From: an uncultured Prevotellaceae bacterium
Lineage (GTDB): Bacteria > Bacteroidota > Bacteroidia > Bacteroidales > Bacteroidaceae
Assembly: GCA_947167515.1 (NCBI GenBank)
Contig: CAMVIM010000001.1
Location: 124,001-188,000, forward strand
Reading direction: 5' to 3'
DNA: 64,000 nt
Positions within the stretch are counted from its first letter, which is position 1, and each line of letters opens with the position of its first letter. This document shows positions 1 through 8,518 of this stretch, piece by piece. The translations under genes and the position numbers were made by a program. A model generated the notes under the pieces. That model searched no databases. It was given only the letters and a program-made list of their open reading frames with translations, and had not been told where the DNA came from.

Positions 1-147
1 GGTGGCCTCATCATGAAACCTATAGAAGAGGCTTACAACCGTGCTGTCATGCCCATCTTCCGTGGCAAGGCCAAGTTTCTTGTCAGTGGTCTGATGAACG
101 CCAACGCTGCTGTGTTGGGTGCTTCGGCATTGGGTTGGGGAGAGTGA
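1..147 (+). CDS. ROK family protein (glucokinase-like), C-terminal end
   Basis: The first 48 codons seen here are open from the window edge and end at TGA 145-147; the start lies outside the window. The visible peptide includes 'AVMPIFRGKAKFLV' and ends 'NANAAVLGASALGWGE'. This closing stretch is typical of Bacteroidetes ROK sugar kinases, where the residues before the end pack against the kinase fold. The ATP and sugar sites are not visible, so a ROK repressor cannot be excluded. The gene runs convergently into the alpha-galactosidase, with only 8 bp between the two stop codons. A sugar kinase beside an alpha-galactosidase would fit use of released hexose, which is inference. Confidence 0.7.
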   Translation, partial: GGLIMKPIEEAYNRAVMPIFRGKAKFLVSGLMNANAAVLGASALGWGE

Positions 148-155
148 AAAGTGAA

Positions 156-1895
156 TCACTTCATCATCTTCTTTCCTTTTTGGATGATGATGCCATGTGC
201 TTGCTGTGGATTGACTGGCTGTCCTTGCAGGTTGTAGGTGGCTTCACGAGCATCAGACTTGGAAGACTGAATGCTGTTGATGGCGGTAGGGGTGGTGCAT
301 TCTAATTCAATGTAGTCGATGTCGGGCATCCAACCGCTGGTGTTGTAAAGGCGAATCTGGTTGTCTCCCTGTTCCAGTTGGATGGTTGTGGTCTTCTTGC
401 CTACGGTGCCCCAGCCACCAGAGTTGCAGGAGAGAGTCTTCACTTTCCTTCCGTTCACGTCAATGCTGATGTTGCGGTTTTCACCACTGATAAAGGCAAT
501 GGTGAGTTTGTAGTCGCCACCTTGGGCGTGAACTTCGCGCCATTGGAGGTCGTTCTTTGCGCTGTAGCCTAAGTAGCCGGCCTTGTAACCTCCTGAGCAG
601 TTGGCTGCGGCTTCATAAACACCCGTCTTCTCGGCTACATTGTTCTTGATTTCCTGATAGTCGCTGATGTAGCCCGTCTCTGCCTCGTAGCGAGTGCGTT
701 CTAAGCGTGTTTCAGCTTCTGCCACATAGATGCGGGTGCCATGAGCAGGCACACTCACCTCATATTGCTCCGTCAATTCACCTTCCACATCGGCCTTCTG
801 GAACACGTCTCTCAACTTGACCTTTCCTCCAAGGTCTATGTCCTTGAATTTCACGGTGACAGTCTTCTTTTCTTCGTTGGGGTTATAGACGGCGAAGGCT
901 CTTTTGTTGCCATATTTCGTCTCAATATCCTTTACCAAAATGTGGCATCCGTTGATCAGCCCTGCCACATAGGCTTGCTGAAAGAGCGGGTCTTGATTGA
1001 GGGCGATGAGTTCCTTGTTGCGAAGCAGGAGAAGCGTTTTGGTGTTCATGCTGGAGAGGTCGCATCCAATCAGCAGGGGTGAGTTCATGATGCACCACAT
1101 GCCGAAGTGCGTCTTGTCCTCTTCGTATGTCAACGAACGGCCCACTTCAAGCATGTCCATGTCATTGTAATGCCCTTCGCTGCAGTAGGCAGACAGGTAG
1201 AGGTTTTCAGCCAGAATGCCTTTCACAGATTCCCAACTACAGTTGATGTCGCCTGTGGTGCGCCAAGAGAAGGCTGCATCGTCCACCCATGTACCAGGAT
1301 AGGCCCATCGGCAGGCGTTCATGCGCACATCCGTTCGTCCCGTGTTCTTGATAGCCTGTGCGATGGCGGTGTAGCGTTCCTTTTCGTCCAGCACCAAGTG
1401 GTCCTCGTTGTGGAAATATGAGCCGCCACAGAAATCCACCTTGATGAAGTCGAAACCCAACTCCTTGAAGAAGAAGTCGGCATCCTGCTGGTCGTGCTCA
1501 TAAAGGCCGACTCCCTTGCCGATGACATCGCCATTGAACATGCTGCCGCAGGTGTTTCTGCCCGCATCGCTGTAGATGCCGGCTTTCAGTCCCTTGCCAT
1601 GGATGTAATCCACCAGCCCTTTCAGTCCGTTGGGGAAGCGGGTGGGGTGGATGAGCAGTTGTCCTGTTTCGGGATCGCGTCCGCCAAAGTAGCCATCGTC
1701 GATGTTGATGTGGTTGTAGCCTGCATTGAGCAAACCTTTCGACACCATCGCGTTGGCCTGAGCACGAATGGTGTTTTCGTTGATGTTGACACCATAGGTG
1801 TTCCACGAACTCCAGCCCATCGTGGGGCCGTTTTGTGCGTATGCACTTCCTGAAGTTGTGGCAACTAACGCCACTGTTATGAGAAAATGTTTCAT
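156..1895 (-). CDS. Secreted GH27 alpha-galactosidase with C-terminal carbohydrate-binding module
   Basis: 579 aa with a signal peptide (residues 1-20, cleavage after SAYA). The GH27 TIM barrel begins 'NGPTMGWSSWNTYG' (22-35). The nucleophile is expected at D154 in 'FIKVDFCGG', and the acid/base at D216 in 'WRTTGDINCSW'. The 'YNDMDMLEVG' motif (243-252) also fits the family. An antiparallel C-domain follows, then a CBM6/CBM35-like module at about 400-535 ('YEAETGYISDY...WMPDIDYIELE'). The last 40 residues carry the Prevotella-type tail 'YNLQGQPV...GIIIQKGKK', also found on the GH53 enzyme in this window. Expected activity is removal of terminal alpha-galactose from galactomannan or raffinose-type sugars outside the cytoplasm. 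It appears monocistronic, with a -7 box at 1915-1922. Confidence 0.93.
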   Translation of the reverse strand: MKHFLITVALVATTSGSAYAQNGPTMGWSSWNTYGVNINENTIRAQANAMVSKGLLNAGYNHINIDDGYFGGRDPETGQLLIHPTRFPNGLKGLVDYIHGKGLKAGIYSDAGRNTCGSMFNGDVIGKGVGLYEHDQQDADFFFKELGFDFIKVDFCGGSYFHNEDHLVLDEKERYTAIAQAIKNTGRTDVRMNACRWAYPGTWVDDAAFSWRTTGDINCSWESVKGILAENLYLSAYCSEGHYNDMDMLEVGRSLTYEEDKTHFGMWCIMNSPLLIGCDLSSMNTKTLLLLRNKELIALNQDPLFQQAYVAGLINGCHILVKDIETKYGNKRAFAVYNPNEEKKTVTVKFKDIDLGGKVKLRDVFQKADVEGELTEQYEVSVPAHGTRIYVAEAETRLERTRYEAETGYISDYQEIKNNVAEKTGVYEAAANCSGGYKAGYLGYSAKNDLQWREVHAQGGDYKLTIAFISGENRNISIDVNGRKVKTLSCNSGGWGTVGKKTTTIQLEQGDNQIRLYNTSGWMPDIDYIELECTTPTAINSIQSSKSDAREATYNLQGQPVNPQQAHGIIIQKGKKMMK

Positions 1896-1914
1896 CTATC
1901 TGTTTTTGTTGCTA

Positions 1915-1922
1915 CAAAGGTA
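1915..1922 (-). promoter_or_regulatory. -7 promoter box for the alpha-galactosidase
   Basis: Minus-strand TACCTTTG matches the Bacteroidetes -7 consensus TAnnTTTG and lies 20 bp upstream of the alpha-galactosidase ATG. I see no good -33 TTTG. Confidence 0.7.
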
Positions 1923-2076
1923 CGGAGAAAAGTTTCCACTTGCCCCTCTTCTTGTTGCATTTTCTTTTCTTCATGTAACATATACTGCTCTTATGCTGAA
2001 GAAGGTGAGAAAGGCGTATCAAAAAAAGAAACGCCCTTGTTGAGAGCTTTTATTGCCTGATTTCATCGAACTGACG

Positions 2077-3486
2077 TTAAATGTTTTGCAGCACCACGTC
2101 CATGATTTTCTTGCCGATTTCGTCGGCAGCCTCCATCGTCTCGGCTTCGGAATAGACGCGGATGATGGGTTCGGTGTTGGACTTGCGGAGGTGAACCCAC
2201 TTGTCGGGGAAGTCAATCTTCACGCCGTCAATGTCGTTCACTTCGGTGCCAGGCTTTCCTGTGTACATCGCCTTCACTTTGGCGAGAATGGCGTCCACGT
2301 CGGTAGAGGCATCGAGGTCGATGCGGTTCTTGGCAATGGCGTAGTTGGGGTAGGTGGCTCGGAGCTGGCTGACGGTAAGTCCTGGTTGTGCCTCGCGCTC
2401 GTGTGCCAAGTGGCTGAGGAATAGGGCTATGCCCACGAGGGCATCACGTCCGTAGTGTGCAGCGGGATAGATGACACCGCCGTTGCCTTCGCCGCCGATG
2501 ACGGTGTTGGTCTCTTTCATTTTCGTCACCACATTCACCTCGCCTACAGCGGCAGCGTTGTACTGCTGGCCATACTTGCGGGTCACGTCGCGCAAGGCAC
2601 GGGTGGATGAGAGGTTGCTCACGGTGTTGCCTGGCGTGTGTTTCAGAATGTAGTCAGCTACCGTCACAAGCGTGTATTCCTCACCGTACATCTTGCCGTC
2701 TTCGCAGATGAAAGCCAATCTGTCCACATCGGGATCTACCACGAAGCCGACATCCTTGCCGCCCTTCGCCATGAGGCTCATGATGTCGCCAAGGTTTTTC
2801 TCCAGCGGTTCGGGATTGTGCTGGAAGTCGCCCGTCGGCTCTCCATAGAGTGGGGTCACATCCTCTACGCCCAGTGCCTTGAAGAGTTTGGGGAGGATGA
2901 TGCCGCCCACCGAGTTGATGCTGTCAAAAGCCACTTTGAAGCCCTGCTTCTTGATGGCTGGCACATCCACAAGGTCGAGACCCAGCACCATGTCAATGTG
3001 CTTCTGGTCGTAGGAGTTATCTTCGGTGTATTTGCCGAGTCCATCGACATCGGCATAGTCGAAGTCTTCGGCTTCGGCTATCTTCAGCACCTCGTTGCCT
3101 TCTGCGGCATTGAGGAACTCGCCTTTCTCGTTGAGGAGCTTGAGGGCATTCCAGTGACGGGGGTTGTGGCTGGCGGTGATGATGATGCCGCCGCAAGCGC
3201 CTTCCATCGCCACCGCAATCTCGGTGGTGGGGGTGGAGGCAAGGCCGATGTTGACCACGTCGAAGCCCATGCCCATGAGAGTGCCGCACACCACATTCTT
3301 CACCATCTCGCCAGAGATGCGGGCATCGCGTCCCACCACGATTTTATTGCTTTCCACCTTGGTGGTGCGGCGAATCAGCGTTGCGTATGCACTAGTGAAC
3401 TTCACGATGTCGAGAGGGCTCAAGCCCTCGCCTGCGCGTCCGCCGATAGTGCCGCGGATGCCAGAAATAGATTTAATAAGACTCAT
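2077..3486 (-). CDS. glmM: Phosphoglucosamine mutase (alpha-D-phosphohexomutase family)
   Basis: 469 aa, full family length. The phosphoserine loop 'TASHNP' is at 104-109 with S106 as the phosphorylated serine. The metal-binding loop 'DPDVDR' is at 251-256, the sugar-binding loop is 'GGEGNGGV', and the phosphate-binding loop 'RKSNTEPIIR' lies near 434-443. The enzyme converts glucosamine-6-P to glucosamine-1-P for UDP-GlcNAc, peptidoglycan and LPS. The N in the last loop (usually G) is commonly seen in Bacteroidetes members. Phosphoglucomutase/phosphomannomutase activity is the alternative within the superfamily. It starts 73 bp after the upstream lipoprotein gene, with no -7 box between, so it is probably co-transcribed with it. 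Confidence 0.88.
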   Translation of the reverse strand: MSLIKSISGIRGTIGGRAGEGLSPLDIVKFTSAYATLIRRTTKVESNKIVVGRDARISGEMVKNVVCGTLMGMGFDVVNIGLASTPTTEIAVAMEGACGGIIITASHNPRHWNALKLLNEKGEFLNAAEGNEVLKIAEAEDFDYADVDGLGKYTEDNSYDQKHIDMVLGLDLVDVPAIKKQGFKVAFDSINSVGGIILPKLFKALGVEDVTPLYGEPTGDFQHNPEPLEKNLGDIMSLMAKGGKDVGFVVDPDVDRLAFICEDGKMYGEEYTLVTVADYILKHTPGNTVSNLSSTRALRDVTRKYGQQYNAAAVGEVNVVTKMKETNTVIGGEGNGGVIYPAAHYGRDALVGIALFLSHLAHEREAQPGLTVSQLRATYPNYAIAKNRIDLDASTDVDAILAKVKAMYTGKPGTEVNDIDGVKIDFPDKWVHLRKSNTEPIIRVYSEAETMEAADEIGKKIMDVVLQNI

Positions 3487-3559
3487 CTTCGGTATGTTTG
3501 ATTACTTAGTTGCTTTAATCTTCTAATGATCAGTTCTTCACCTTTCGACCTTTCCGTTT

Positions 3560-4240
3560 TTAGCCGTTAGGTGGAATCTGGTAAGTGATTTCATAATAAA
3601 ACGGTAGCACATAGCCCGATGCGTTGTTGGTGCCTGAAGAGTGGGGCACGATGATACGCACCTTAGCTTCTTCGCCCGCCACCTTGGTCAGACGAATGAA
3701 GTTGAGGGGCTTGAGCCATCCTTTAGGCACGTTGGAACCGTACTTATCCTTCATCTTCCCCACCGTATAGTAGGCCTCGTAGCTACGGCTGTAGTGGCTG
3801 TAAGTACACCTCATCTTGTCGTTGATGCTGGCTTGTGTCGGACCGATGTTGAGGCAGGTGGTGTCGTTTGCCTTGATGTCGTACTCGAAGAACTTGCACA
3901 AGATCTCGCATCTGGCGGTCGAGTCGGGACGTGCCTTTGCCCGTTCTATCATCGAGAGTCCTGTGCCTTTGCGCACAATCTGCATGTAGATGCCATCCTC
4001 GTTGAAGAGAACGAACTCGTTTTCATCGATATTGGTGGTGCTGTCTTGTGCATAGAAGTCCGACTCGCTGATGACCTTGATTCTTCCCACAATGTCGTTG
4101 TTGAGCAGGAACTGATTGATGGCATTCTTCTCTTTTTCCTTCTGTTTGGCGTAGGACTCACTATCCTCGCAGCCTGTCGTTATGAACATGGAAGTGCTTA
4201 CGGCGCATACCGTAAGCACTAAGTAGAGCAATTTCTTCAC
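3560..4240 (-). CDS. Lipoprotein, DUF4827-like (FKBP-like fold suspected)
   Basis: 226 aa. The start codon is GTG at 4240, and no in-frame ATG lies upstream before a stop. A lipoprotein signal ends in 'ITTGC', with C24 as the lipidated residue. The mature part contains 'FVLFNEDGIYMQIVRKGTG' and 'RCEILCKFFEYDIKANDT', a pattern resembling FKBP-type immunophilins. I link it to DUF4827 from memory only. It probably sits on the periplasmic side of a membrane; no enzymatic residues are identifiable. It lies 55 bp after the flotillin gene and 73 bp before glmM, all on the same strand, with no terminator or -7 box visible between them. Confidence 0.7.
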   Translation of the reverse strand: MKKLLYLVLTVCAVSTSMFITTGCEDSESYAKQKEKEKNAINQFLLNNDIVGRIKVISESDFYAQDSTTNIDENEFVLFNEDGIYMQIVRKGTGLSMIERAKARPDSTARCEILCKFFEYDIKANDTTCLNIGPTQASINDKMRCTYSHYSRSYEAYYTVGKMKDKYGSNVPKGWLKPLNFIRLTKVAGEEAKVRIIVPHSSGTNNASGYVLPFYYEITYQIPPNG

Positions 4241-4295
4241 TGGTTATTTCTTCTTTTTATCATTTTTTTGTTCATTGCTTCCGTCCAGCCGAGTT

Positions 4296-5696
4296 TCAAT
4301 CATTTTGGGGAAACACGGGAGGAGTGGGTGGAAGAGCTTCTTCCTCCTCCTCTTTCTCTGCGTTTTCCTTTTTCTTGGCCAGATATTCGGGCAGAGCCAA
4401 TCCTGCCTGGTCGAAAAGTTCGTGGAGTGGGGGAACGCTCTTCATCAGGCCGCTCAGGAAGTTGGCGGTGCTGCCTTTTCCGTCGGCTGAATTGCCTGAA
4501 TCCCAAACCGTCACATGGTCGATGTTGATGCCCTTCACGGCTTCCACCTGTGTCTTCACCAGTTCGGGCAACTTCTCCAGGAGCAGGAGCATATAAGCCT
4601 TGTTCGCATCGCCACCGGCTGCCTGCACCATCTTGTCGTAACCTGATGCCTGACGGCTCAATATCTCGAAGAGACCTCTTGCCTCTGCCTCCATCTTGGC
4701 GTATGCGGCATCAGCCTCACCTTTTGCGTTCACACGAATCTTCTCGGCTTCTGCTTCTGCCTCGATGATCTTGCGCTTTTTCTCAATCTCCTGGCTCACC
4801 AGCACGTTGGCGCTCTGCGTAGCGCGTTCGCGGTCGGCACGGGCTTCCTCGGCTTTCTCTTCTGCCGAATAAGCCTCTTGCAAAGCCTTGGCGGCAGCCA
4901 CTTTTTCGGCAGCGATGGCCTTGCGCTGTGCTTCAGCCTCACGCTCGCGGCGGTCGGCGTCGGAGTTGGCTATCTGCACCTTTGCCTCGTTTTCGCCCTG
5001 CACGGCCTGTGCATTGGCTTCGGCGGTGCGGATACGGGTCTCTCGGTTGGCTTCTGCCTTACCGATTTCACCAAACTTCTCCTGCTCTGCCACACGCACC
5101 TTTGCCTCGTTGATGGCCTTGGCAGCAGCCTCCTGACCCAGTGCCTCGATGTAGCCGCTCTCGTCGTTGATGTCGGTCACGTTCACGTTGATGAGGCGCA
5201 GACCTATCTTCTTCAGTTCCACCTCCACGTTGCTTGAGATGGCTTCAAGGAACTTATCGCGGTCAGAGTTCAGTTCCTCAATGCTCATGGTGGCGATGAC
5301 CAGACGCAGCTGACCGAAGAGGATGTCTCGCGCCAGTTCCTGAATCTGCCCAGCCGTCAAGCCCAGCAGACGCTCAGCCGCAGCCGTCATGCTCTCCGTG
5401 TCAGTAGAGATACCCACTGTGAAGCGGCAGGGCACATCCACACGGATGTTCTGACGTGACAGGGCGTTGGTCAGGTTGGCGTCGATGCTGATGGGGGTGA
5501 GGCTCAGATAGGCATAATCCTGAATGATGGGCCATACAAACGTACCGCCGCCGTGTACACACTTGGCAGAGCCTCGGTTGCCTGTGGTTCCATAAACTAC
5601 CAGAATCTTGTCCGACGGACATCTTCTGTACCGATTGATGATGGAGATTAAAAGCACGATGGCTACGACCACCGCTACAACGATAAGATAGACCAT
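4296..5696 (-). CDS. Flotillin-like SPFH/band-7 membrane protein
   Basis: 466 aa. One N-terminal membrane helix (3-21) is followed by a short basic stretch and an SPFH/band-7 domain to about residue 185. A long Ala/Glu-rich coiled coil follows at about 185-345, with repeated 'EAxA' and 'AEAEAE' patterns, then a flotillin-type C-terminal region. The tail is acidic and Pro-rich ('EEEEEALPPTPPVF'). Flotillins form oligomers in ordered membrane microdomains and act as scaffolds. The partner NfeD-like gene lies 37 bp upstream, the usual pairing for bacterial flotillins. No promoter is visible between the two, so they are likely one transcript. Confidence 0.88.
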   Translation of the reverse strand: MVYLIVVAVVVAIVLLISIINRYRRCPSDKILVVYGTTGNRGSAKCVHGGGTFVWPIIQDYAYLSLTPISIDANLTNALSRQNIRVDVPCRFTVGISTDTESMTAAAERLLGLTAGQIQELARDILFGQLRLVIATMSIEELNSDRDKFLEAISSNVEVELKKIGLRLINVNVTDINDESGYIEALGQEAAAKAINEAKVRVAEQEKFGEIGKAEANRETRIRTAEANAQAVQGENEAKVQIANSDADRREREAEAQRKAIAAEKVAAAKALQEAYSAEEKAEEARADRERATQSANVLVSQEIEKKRKIIEAEAEAEKIRVNAKGEADAAYAKMEAEARGLFEILSRQASGYDKMVQAAGGDANKAYMLLLLEKLPELVKTQVEAVKGINIDHVTVWDSGNSADGKGSTANFLSGLMKSVPPLHELFDQAGLALPEYLAKKKENAEKEEEEEALPPTPPVFPQND

Positions 5697-5733
5697 AGTT
5701 ATTTACAATTTTACTATTTGCAATGTACCTTTT

Positions 5734-6345
5734 TTATTTCACTAATACGGTGGAACCATCCACGATGCTAATCACTTCCACCTTCTGTCCGCTGGCGATG
5801 CTGTCGCCATCGGTCATCGCCTCAAACTCCTGCACCGAACCGTTCAGGCTCACCTGCACCTTTCCTTTGCCGCCTTTGCTGGCGGGGATGCGCAGATAGA
5901 CATCCACCGTCTTGCCCACGCAGTCGGCGATGTTGAACGCACCGTTATGTTCCAGTTTCTTCGTCTGCTTCTTGATGAAGAAGAACATGAGCACAAACGC
6001 CACGCCCACCAGCACAGCCACCAGCGTGAGCAGCCATTTGTTCTCGATGGCACCGCTGAAGCACACACCGCCCCAGCCGAAGCCCACGATGAAGTTGACG
6101 AAGTTCTTGATGCTGAACAGCGAGATGCCACCGCCCAAATCCATCGTGTCCCCCCCGTCAAAATCGACATCGATGTCGCTATGATCCATGCCCATCAGCG
6201 TCAGCACCATCTGCACAATGAAGATGAGCGAGCCGATGACGGCACATCCCCAGAACACCTGCATCCAGGTGTCCAGGTCCTGATACGTCTCCCACCAGGT
6301 CATGCCCGACTCTGGCGGAACAATGGCATCTAATATTCCCAACAT
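5734..6345 (-). CDS. NfeD-like membrane protein with C-terminal OB fold
   Basis: 203 aa from ATG 6345. A TTG further upstream at 6378 lies inside the -7 box 6376-6383 and cannot be the start. There are about three membrane segments (near 27-50, 75-95 and 100-120), with an acidic Gly-rich loop between the first two ('DIDVDFDGGDTMDLGGG'). A C-terminal OB-fold domain (about 133-203) begins 'NIADCVGKTVDVYLRIP'. Short NfeD1b-type proteins of this kind accompany SPFH proteins and are thought to help them assemble or function. It is the first gene of a probable operon with the flotillin. Confidence 0.83.
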   Translation of the reverse strand: MLGILDAIVPPESGMTWWETYQDLDTWMQVFWGCAVIGSLIFIVQMVLTLMGMDHSDIDVDFDGGDTMDLGGGISLFSIKNFVNFIVGFGWGGVCFSGAIENKWLLTLVAVLVGVAFVLMFFFIKKQTKKLEHNGAFNIADCVGKTVDVYLRIPASKGGKGKVQVSLNGSVQEFEAMTDGDSIASGQKVEVISIVDGSTVLVK

Positions 6346-6375
6346 AGTTGTGAGTGCTTTAGTTGAAACTCGCCA

Positions 6376-6383
6376 CAAATTTA
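6376..6383 (-). promoter_or_regulatory. -7 promoter box for the nfeD-flotillin operon
   Basis: Minus-strand TAAATTTG, 30 bp upstream of the NfeD-like ATG. It fixes the start codon choice because it overlaps the alternative TTG start. Confidence 0.65.
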
Positions 6384-6552
6384 CATCTTTTCTTTCACTC
6401 CACCAAATGAATTATAACTTTTTAATGATAAAGTGTCATCTGAGAGCTGCATCAACGCCTCCGACGCACCTGCAAAGCGGTTGGCAAGGCAATGCCGTCC
6501 CCTCTTCAGCCTCAGTTCCACGGCTTTTTCTGCCTTGCCGACACATCCTCCT

Positions 6553-6621
6553 CAACCTCAGTGCCACTTCTTTCTCAACCTCACCGCCACTTCTTTCTCT
6601 GCCTCACCGTCGTTTCCATCT
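6553..6621. repeat. Tandem array, 23-bp units (locus A, first array)
   Basis: Three head-to-tail 23-bp units at 6553-6575, 6576-6598 and 6599-6621, the first two beginning CAACCTCA. A more diverged copy starts near 6508. The array joins directly to the 21-bp array. The interval 6384-6951 holds no convincing gene. Confidence 0.8.
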
Positions 6622-6625
6622 TAGA

Positions 6626-6707
6626 TTCATACTATGAATTATACAATCCATAGAATGAATTACATAATTCATAGAAAGGATTATACAATTCATAGAATGG
6701 ATTTAAG
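6626..6707. repeat. Tandem array, 21-bp palindromic units (locus A, second array)
   Basis: Four units at 6626-6646, 6647-6667, 6668-6688 and 6689-6707 (last one truncated), built on TTCATAG/CTATGAA. The first half-site junction reads ATTCATA-C-TATGAAT, a perfect palindrome. The same array recurs at 20585-20666. A hairpin (arms GCTTTTGC 6738-6745 and GCAAAAGC 6757-6764) lies just beyond it. Confidence 0.85.
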
Positions 6708-6789
6708 CTCCGAACGAGTATCTTCTGCAAGAAGAAAGCTTTTGCGCCATCTGGAGGCAAAAGCACACCGAAGAAACTCTTTCCAATGG

Positions 6790-6797
6790 CAAAGATA
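6790..6797 (-). promoter_or_regulatory. Putative -7 box reading into repeat locus A
   Basis: Minus-strand TATCTTTG. Transcription from it would run through the hairpin 6738-6764 and then the 21-bp and 23-bp arrays. An identical box lies at the same relative place in locus B (20759-20766). Confidence 0.45.
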
Positions 6798-6913
6798 CGA
6801 ATAACTTGCCGAATTGCCCAATGAAGTGTGTTTTATTTGACTGAAATGGGCATATCAAGACGCACGGAACGAGATTTTAATATATAAAATGTGTAAGTTT
6901 CACGAAAAATCCG

Positions 6914-6921
6914 TAAATTTG
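6914..6921 (+). promoter_or_regulatory. -7 promoter box for the UPF0371 gene
   Basis: TAAATTTG, 30 bp upstream of the ATG at 6952. Confidence 0.65.
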
Positions 6922-6951
6922 CAACCGAAAAAAGAAAGCGGAAAAAAGATT

Positions 6952-8415
6952 ATGAAGATAGGATTTGACAACGAGAAATACCTGAAGATTCAGTCGGAAC
7001 ACATCAGGGAAAGAATCGCAACGTTTGACGGGAAACTGTATCTGGAGTTGGGCGGAAAACTGTTCGACGACCACCACGCTTCACGTGTGCTGCCTGGCTT
7101 CAAACCCGACTCCAAACTGCGTATGTTCGCCCAGTTGCGTGACAGCTTGGAAATTGTGATTGTGATTAGTGCGGAGGACATTGAGCAGAACAAGATGAGG
7201 GCTGATCTCGGCATTACCTATGATGAAGATGCCTTGCGCCTTCGCGATGAGTTTATGAGCCGTGGCTTCATGGTAGGTTCAGTGGTCATCACCCACTACG
7301 ATGGTCAGCGCGCTGCCGACCAGTTCCGTCACCGCCTCGAACGTATGGGCATCAAGTCCTATTTCCACTATCTGATTGACGGCTACCCTCACAATGTGGA
7401 ACTGATAGCCTCAGACGATGGCTTTGGTAAAAATGATTACGTGGAGACAACCCGTCCGTTGGTCATCGTGACAGCTCCCGGTCCTGGCAGCGGCAAGATG
7501 GCAGTGTGTCTGAGCCAACTCTATGGTGAGAACAAACGGGGCATCCGTGCTGGCTATGCCAAGTTTGAAACTTTCCCGGTGTGGAACCTGCCGCTGAAGC
7601 ACCCCGTCAACATCGCTTATGAGGCTGCAACGGCCGACTTGAACGATGTGAACATGATTGACCCCTTCCACTTCGACGCCTACGGCAAAGTGGCCATCAA
7701 CTATAACCGTGACATCGAAATTTTCCCTGTTCTCAACGCGCTCTTCGAAGGCATCTACGGCGAGAACCCCTATAAGTCACCGACCGATATGGGCGTGAAC
7801 ATGGTGGGCTTCTGCATCAGTGACGACGAGGTGTGCAGTCAAGCCTCGAAGGATGAGATTATCCGTCGCTACTACGATGCCACTAACAAGCTGGCTGACG
7901 GGGCTTGCAACGAGAACGAGGTGAGTAAGATTCAGCTGTTGTTCAATCAAGCGAAAATCACGGCTACTGACCGAAAAGTGGCTGTGGCTGCCAATGAACG
8001 GAAGGTGCAGACAGGAGTGCATTGTGCCGCAATGGAAATGGAGGATGGTACCATCATCACCTCCAAAACGGGTGACCTGCTGGGCTGCTGTGCTGCCCTG
8101 CTGCTCAACGTGATGAAGCACTTGGCAGGCATTGGTCATGAAGTCAAACTCATTCCGCAGAGCATGATTGAGCCTATTCAGAAGACGAAGACCGAATACT
8201 TGGGCGGTCATAACCCCCGTCTCCACACCGACGAGGTGCTGGTGGCCATCTCGGTGCTCTCGCAGCACGACGAGAACTGCCGTCGTGCCCTGGAGCAGTT
8301 GCCCAAACTGCGGGGCTGCCAGATGCACAGTACCGTCATGTTGGGCGAGGTGGATAGAAAGATACTGAAGAAATTGGGTTGCGGCCTCACTTGCGACCCT
8401 GTGAGAAAGAAGTAA
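6952..8415 (+). CDS. UPF0371/DUF1846 family protein
   Basis: 487 aa starting 'MKIGFDNEKYLKIQSEHI', the usual family start. An in-frame extension upstream to 6889 overlaps the promoter and is ignored. The protein has the family hallmarks 'GKLFDDHHASRVLPGF' near residue 37, 'VTAPGPGSGKMAVCLSQLY', a glycine-rich P-loop-like segment, and 'GVHCAAMEMEDGTIITSK'. Structures of family members are known, but I know of no settled function; nucleotide or phosphate binding is plausible from the Gly-rich loop. It is a soluble, cytoplasmic, single-gene unit with its own promoter and a strong terminator (8453-8505). Confidence 0.88.
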   Translation: MKIGFDNEKYLKIQSEHIRERIATFDGKLYLELGGKLFDDHHASRVLPGFKPDSKLRMFAQLRDSLEIVIVISAEDIEQNKMRADLGITYDEDALRLRDEFMSRGFMVGSVVITHYDGQRAADQFRHRLERMGIKSYFHYLIDGYPHNVELIASDDGFGKNDYVETTRPLVIVTAPGPGSGKMAVCLSQLYGENKRGIRAGYAKFETFPVWNLPLKHPVNIAYEAATADLNDVNMIDPFHFDAYGKVAINYNRDIEIFPVLNALFEGIYGENPYKSPTDMGVNMVGFCISDDEVCSQASKDEIIRRYYDATNKLADGACNENEVSKIQLLFNQAKITATDRKVAVAANERKVQTGVHCAAMEMEDGTIITSKTGDLLGCCAALLLNVMKHLAGIGHEVKLIPQSMIEPIQKTKTEYLGGHNPRLHTDEVLVAISVLSQHDENCRRALEQLPKLRGCQMHSTVMLGEVDRKILKKLGCGLTCDPVRKK

Positions 8416-8452
8416 AGTAGGGATTCTCACAGATAGACACAGGAACCAATAA

Positions 8453-8505
8453 AAACGGAAAAGCGGGAGAACTACCACGATGGCACTCCTCCCGCTTTTC
8501 CGTTT
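8453..8505. terminator. Bidirectional terminator hairpin
   Basis: Perfect 17-bp stem (8453-8469 with 8489-8505, arm AAACGGAAAAGCGGGAG) between convergent genes. Read on the minus strand the stem is followed by a T-rich run, and on the plus strand by a short T run. Confidence 0.85.
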
Positions 8506-8518
8506 GTCAACATGTATG

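Noticed and set aside
2638-3501. Long plus-strand frame opposite glmM (287 codons)
   Set aside because: Exact shadow of a strongly conserved gene; His/Ala/Val-rich composition and no family motif.
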